Assembly: GCA_963676345.2 (NCBI GenBank)
Contig: CAXXTS010000005.1
Coordinates: 186,001 to 250,000 of the forward strand
Origin: G963665925 sp963676345
Lineage (GTDB): Bacteria; Bacillota; Clostridia; Peptostreptococcales; Acidaminobacteraceae
DNA: 64,000 bases
Reading direction: 5' to 3'
The position numbers and the translations under genes are program-made. The notes beneath the pieces were generated by a model. The model searched no databases. It was not told the origin of the DNA and saw only the letters and a program-made list of their open reading frames with translations. Shown piece after piece: positions 61,817 through 64,000 of the stretch. Position 1 is the first letter of the stretch; every line of letters begins with the position of its first letter.

Positions 61817-62620
61817 ATGCAAGATAATTTGATGGAAAAGGTAATGGAAGAGGTTATGAAAAAGCTTGAAGTGCCTGCAGAATCTGCAAAGGCAGAAGCA
61901 GCTGCACCAGCACCAAGTTTTTCAGCAGCAGGATGCAAAATGACTGAGTTTGTTGGTACAGCAATTGGTGAGACAATTGGTCTGGTTATCGCAAACGTGG
62001 ACCATACACTTCATGAGTTTATGAAGCTGGATAAAAAGTACCGTTCAATTGGTATTGTCGGAGCACGTACAGGTGCAGGTCCTCATATCCTTGCAGCTGA
62101 TGAAGCGGTTAAGGCTACAAACTCTGAAATTATTTCTATTGAGCTTCCAAGAGATACGCAAGGCGGCGCAGGTCATGGTTCTTTGATTATTTTTGGTGCT
62201 GAAGACGTTTCAGATGCACGCCGTGCAGTAGAAGTTTGTCTAAAAGAACTGGATAGAACATTTGGCGATGTGTATGCGAATGCAGCAGGTCACATTGAGC
62301 TTCAATATACAGCAAGAGCTTCATATGCTTGTAACAAGGCATGGGGCGCGCCACTGGGTAAAGCATTTGGCGTAATCGTAGGTGCACCGGCAGCTATTGG
62401 TGTCATGATTTGTGATACAGCTGTGAAGGCAGCAAATGTAGATATTATTGGATATGCTTCACCTTCTACAACTTCTTACTCAAATGAGTCCATACTGTTT
62501 ATCAGTGGCGATTCAGGCGCAGTAAGACAAGCGGTTCTGGCGGCAAAAGAAGTAGGCGTTAAACTTCTTGAAGCTTTAGGCGGTGAACCAGCACCTTCAG
62601 TAACAACACCATACATTTAG
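61817..62620 (+). CDS. pduB: Microcompartment shell protein PduB
   Basis: 267 residues, two BMC domains in tandem (trimeric shell tile) after an N-terminal ~50-residue Ala/Pro/Glu-rich extension (MQDNLMEKVMEEVMKKLEV) which in PduB binds the lumen cargo. TEFVGTAIGETIGLVIANVD and GVIVGAPAAIGVMICDTAVK mark the two domains. 10 bp after pduA. Confidence 0.95.
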   Translation: MQDNLMEKVMEEVMKKLEVPAESAKAEAAAPAPSFSAAGCKMTEFVGTAIGETIGLVIANVDHTLHEFMKLDKKYRSIGIVGARTGAGPHILAADEAVKATNSEIISIELPRDTQGGAGHGSLIIFGAEDVSDARRAVEVCLKELDRTFGDVYANAAGHIELQYTARASYACNKAWGAPLGKAFGVIVGAPAAIGVMICDTAVKAANVDIIGYASPSTTSYSNESILFISGDSGAVRQAVLAAKEVGVKLLEALGGEPAPSVTTPYI

Positions 62621-62636
62621 ATAGAGGAGGATTCCA

Positions 62637-64000
62637 ATGAAATCGAAAAGATTTGAAGTGCTTTCTCAGCGCGACGTAAATAAGGATGGTTTTCTTAAAG
62701 AATGGGCTGAGGTTGGTCTAATTGCAATGGACTCACCTTATGATCCAAAACCATCAATTAAAATAGAGAATGGACTTGTTATCGAACTAGATGGCAAGAA
62801 AAGAGAAGATTTTGACTTCATCGACCAGTTTATAGCAGATTATGCAATTGACCTGGACAAGGCAGAAGAAGTTATGGCAATGGATTCTAAGAAACTGGCA
62901 CACATGCTTGTAGATATCAACGTTTCAAGAGATACACTTATTCCACTGACAACATCTATGACACCAGCAAAGGTTGTTGAAGTTGTAGGTCACATGAATG
63001 TTCTTGAACTGATGATGTCACTGACTAAGCTGCGTGCAAGAAAGACGCCATCTAACCAGTGTCACGTAACAAACCTTAAAGACAATCCGATTCAAATTGC
63101 AGCGGACGCAGCTGAAGCAGCTATTCGTGGATTTGATGAGCAAGAGACAACAGTTGGTATCGTGCGTTATGCACCATTTAATGCCCTGTCGCTGCTTGTA
63201 GGTTCACAGGTTGGCCGACCAGGTATCTTGACACAGTGTGCGGTTGAAGAAGCAACTGAGCTTGTTCTAGGTATGCGTGGTCTGACTGCTTATGCGGAAA
63301 CAGTATCTGTATATGGTACGGAGAATGTATTTGTTGACGGCGATGACACACCGTGGTCTAAGTCATTCCTCGCATCTGCGTATGCATCACGTGGTCTAAA
63401 AATGCGTTATACATCAGGTACAGGCTCAGAAGTACTTATGGGCTTTGCTGAAAAACGTTCTATGCTGTATCTTGAAGCACGTTGTATCTTCATTACGAAG
63501 GGTGCTGGTGTACAGGGGCTTCAGAATGGTTCAATCTCTTGTATCGGTGTTCCTGGTGCAGTTCCATCAGGTATTCGTGCAGTACTCGCAGAAAACGTTA
63601 TTACAACGATGCTAGACCTTGAAGTTGCTTCTGGTAATGACCAGACATTCTCGCACTCGGATATTCGTAGAACTGCACGAACACTGATGCAGATGATTCC
63701 GGGTACAGACTTCATCTTCTCTGGCTACTCAGCAACACCAAACTATGACAACATGTTTGCTGGTTCAAACTTCGATGCAGATGATTACGATGACTACAAT
63801 ATCCTTCAGCGTGACCTTAAGGTTGACGGCGGTTTACAGCCTGTTACTGAAGATGAAGTCATCAAGGTTAGAAATAAAGCGGCTAAGGTTCTTCAAGCTG
63901 TATTCAACGAGCTTGATCTGCCACCGATTACAGATGAAGAGGTAGAAGCGGCAACGTATGCACATGGTTCTAAAGACATGCCTGACAGAAACGTTGTTGA
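62637..64000 (+). CDS. pduC: Coenzyme-B12 propanediol dehydratase large subunit PduC (3' end outside window)
   Basis: Open from ATG 62637, behind GAGGAGG, to the end of the window: ~454 codons of an expected ~554. The start MKSKRFEVLSQRDVNKDGF, VGSQVGRPGILTQC, YGTENVFVDGDDTPWSK, GAGVQGLQNGSISCIGV and SGYSATPNYDNMFAGSNFD match B12-dependent diol/glycerol dehydratase large subunits closely. It turns 1,2-propanediol into propanal (or glycerol into 3-hydroxypropanal) inside the shell. pduD and pduE are expected next. Strong codon bias indicates high expression. Confidence 0.95.
   Translation, partial: MKSKRFEVLSQRDVNKDGFLKEWAEVGLIAMDSPYDPKPSIKIENGLVIELDGKKREDFDFIDQFIADYAIDLDKAEEVMAMDSKKLAHMLVDINVSRDTLIPLTTSMTPAKVVEVVGHMNVLELMMSLTKLRARKTPSNQCHVTNLKDNPIQIAADAAEAAIRGFDEQETTVGIVRYAPFNALSLLVGSQVGRPGILTQCAVEEATELVLGMRGLTAYAETVSVYGTENVFVDGDDTPWSKSFLASAYASRGLKMRYTSGTGSEVLMGFAEKRSMLYLEARCIFITKGAGVQGLQNGSISCIGVPGAVPSGIRAVLAENVITTMLDLEVASGNDQTFSHSDIRRTARTLMQMIPGTDFIFSGYSATPNYDNMFAGSNFDADDYDDYNILQRDLKVDGGLQPVTEDEVIKVRNKAAKVLQAVFNELDLPPITDEEVEAATYAHGSKDMPDRNVV

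Overview
The window looks like chromosome of a low-GC, anaerobic, Gram-positive bacterium of the Clostridia. Coding is dense, with AGGAGG-type ribosome sites, several TTG starts, ferredoxin-fused Mrp ATPases, a coenzyme-B12 diol dehydratase in a microcompartment operon, and genes that appear to decode UGA as selenocysteine. No rRNA, tRNA, CRISPR array, transposase or phage gene was seen. The species cannot be fixed from this sequence alone.

Layout. 1-0.9 kb: tail of an RsiV-like protein and a DsrE-family protein. 1.0-4.7 kb: a copper and thiol locus (HTH regulator, CopA ATPase, CopZ chaperone, small CC-motif protein) in which two genes each carry an in-frame TGA exactly at a metal- or redox-cysteine position, each followed by a hairpin of bacterial SECIS type. 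4.9-11.2 kb: macrodomain protein, a probable non-coding RNA, a Smr-less MutS2 relative, an alkyltransferase-like protein and ClpE. 11.3-20.3 kb: RND efflux pair, an orphan solute-binding lipoprotein with a sensor kinase, and an unrecognised membrane protein. 20.3-25.6 kb: DEAD-box helicase, two methyltransferases, Fe-S aldo/keto reductase, ferredoxin and a secreted DUF2680-like protein. 25.8-32.9 kb: a redox regulon with two CoA-disulfide-reductase-like flavoproteins, a membrane protein, a DUF5320 protein, two NifX-like proteins and two Mrp/ferredoxin ATPases; its promoters carry GCATATGC-centred palindromes. 33.1-39.9 kb: TetR-controlled MacB-type export operon, a glycosyltransferase and a YciI protein. 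40.1-50.1 kb: a frameshifted diguanylate cyclase, then a complete chemotaxis operon (cheA, cheW, MCP, cheR, cheB) ending in a kinase and response regulator. 50.2-58.8 kb: PPC-domain protein, highly expressed-looking aminotransferase, an HD-GYP / ModA-like lipoprotein / hybrid-kinase module, a DUF2202 protein and a VanX-type dipeptidase. 58.9-64 kb: PocR-LytS kinase and AraC-type response regulator, then pduA, pduB and pduC (cut by the window end).

The most unusual material is (1) the selenocysteine copper locus, (2) an interspersed repeat family (at least four copies, at 5.7, 11.0, 24.9 and 52.5 kb) in which conserved flanks enclose a long palindrome whose arms differ completely from copy to copy, three copies lying directly behind intrinsic terminators, and (3) the GCATATGC regulon. 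How they work is inferred; the sequences, palindromes and reading frames are seen directly.
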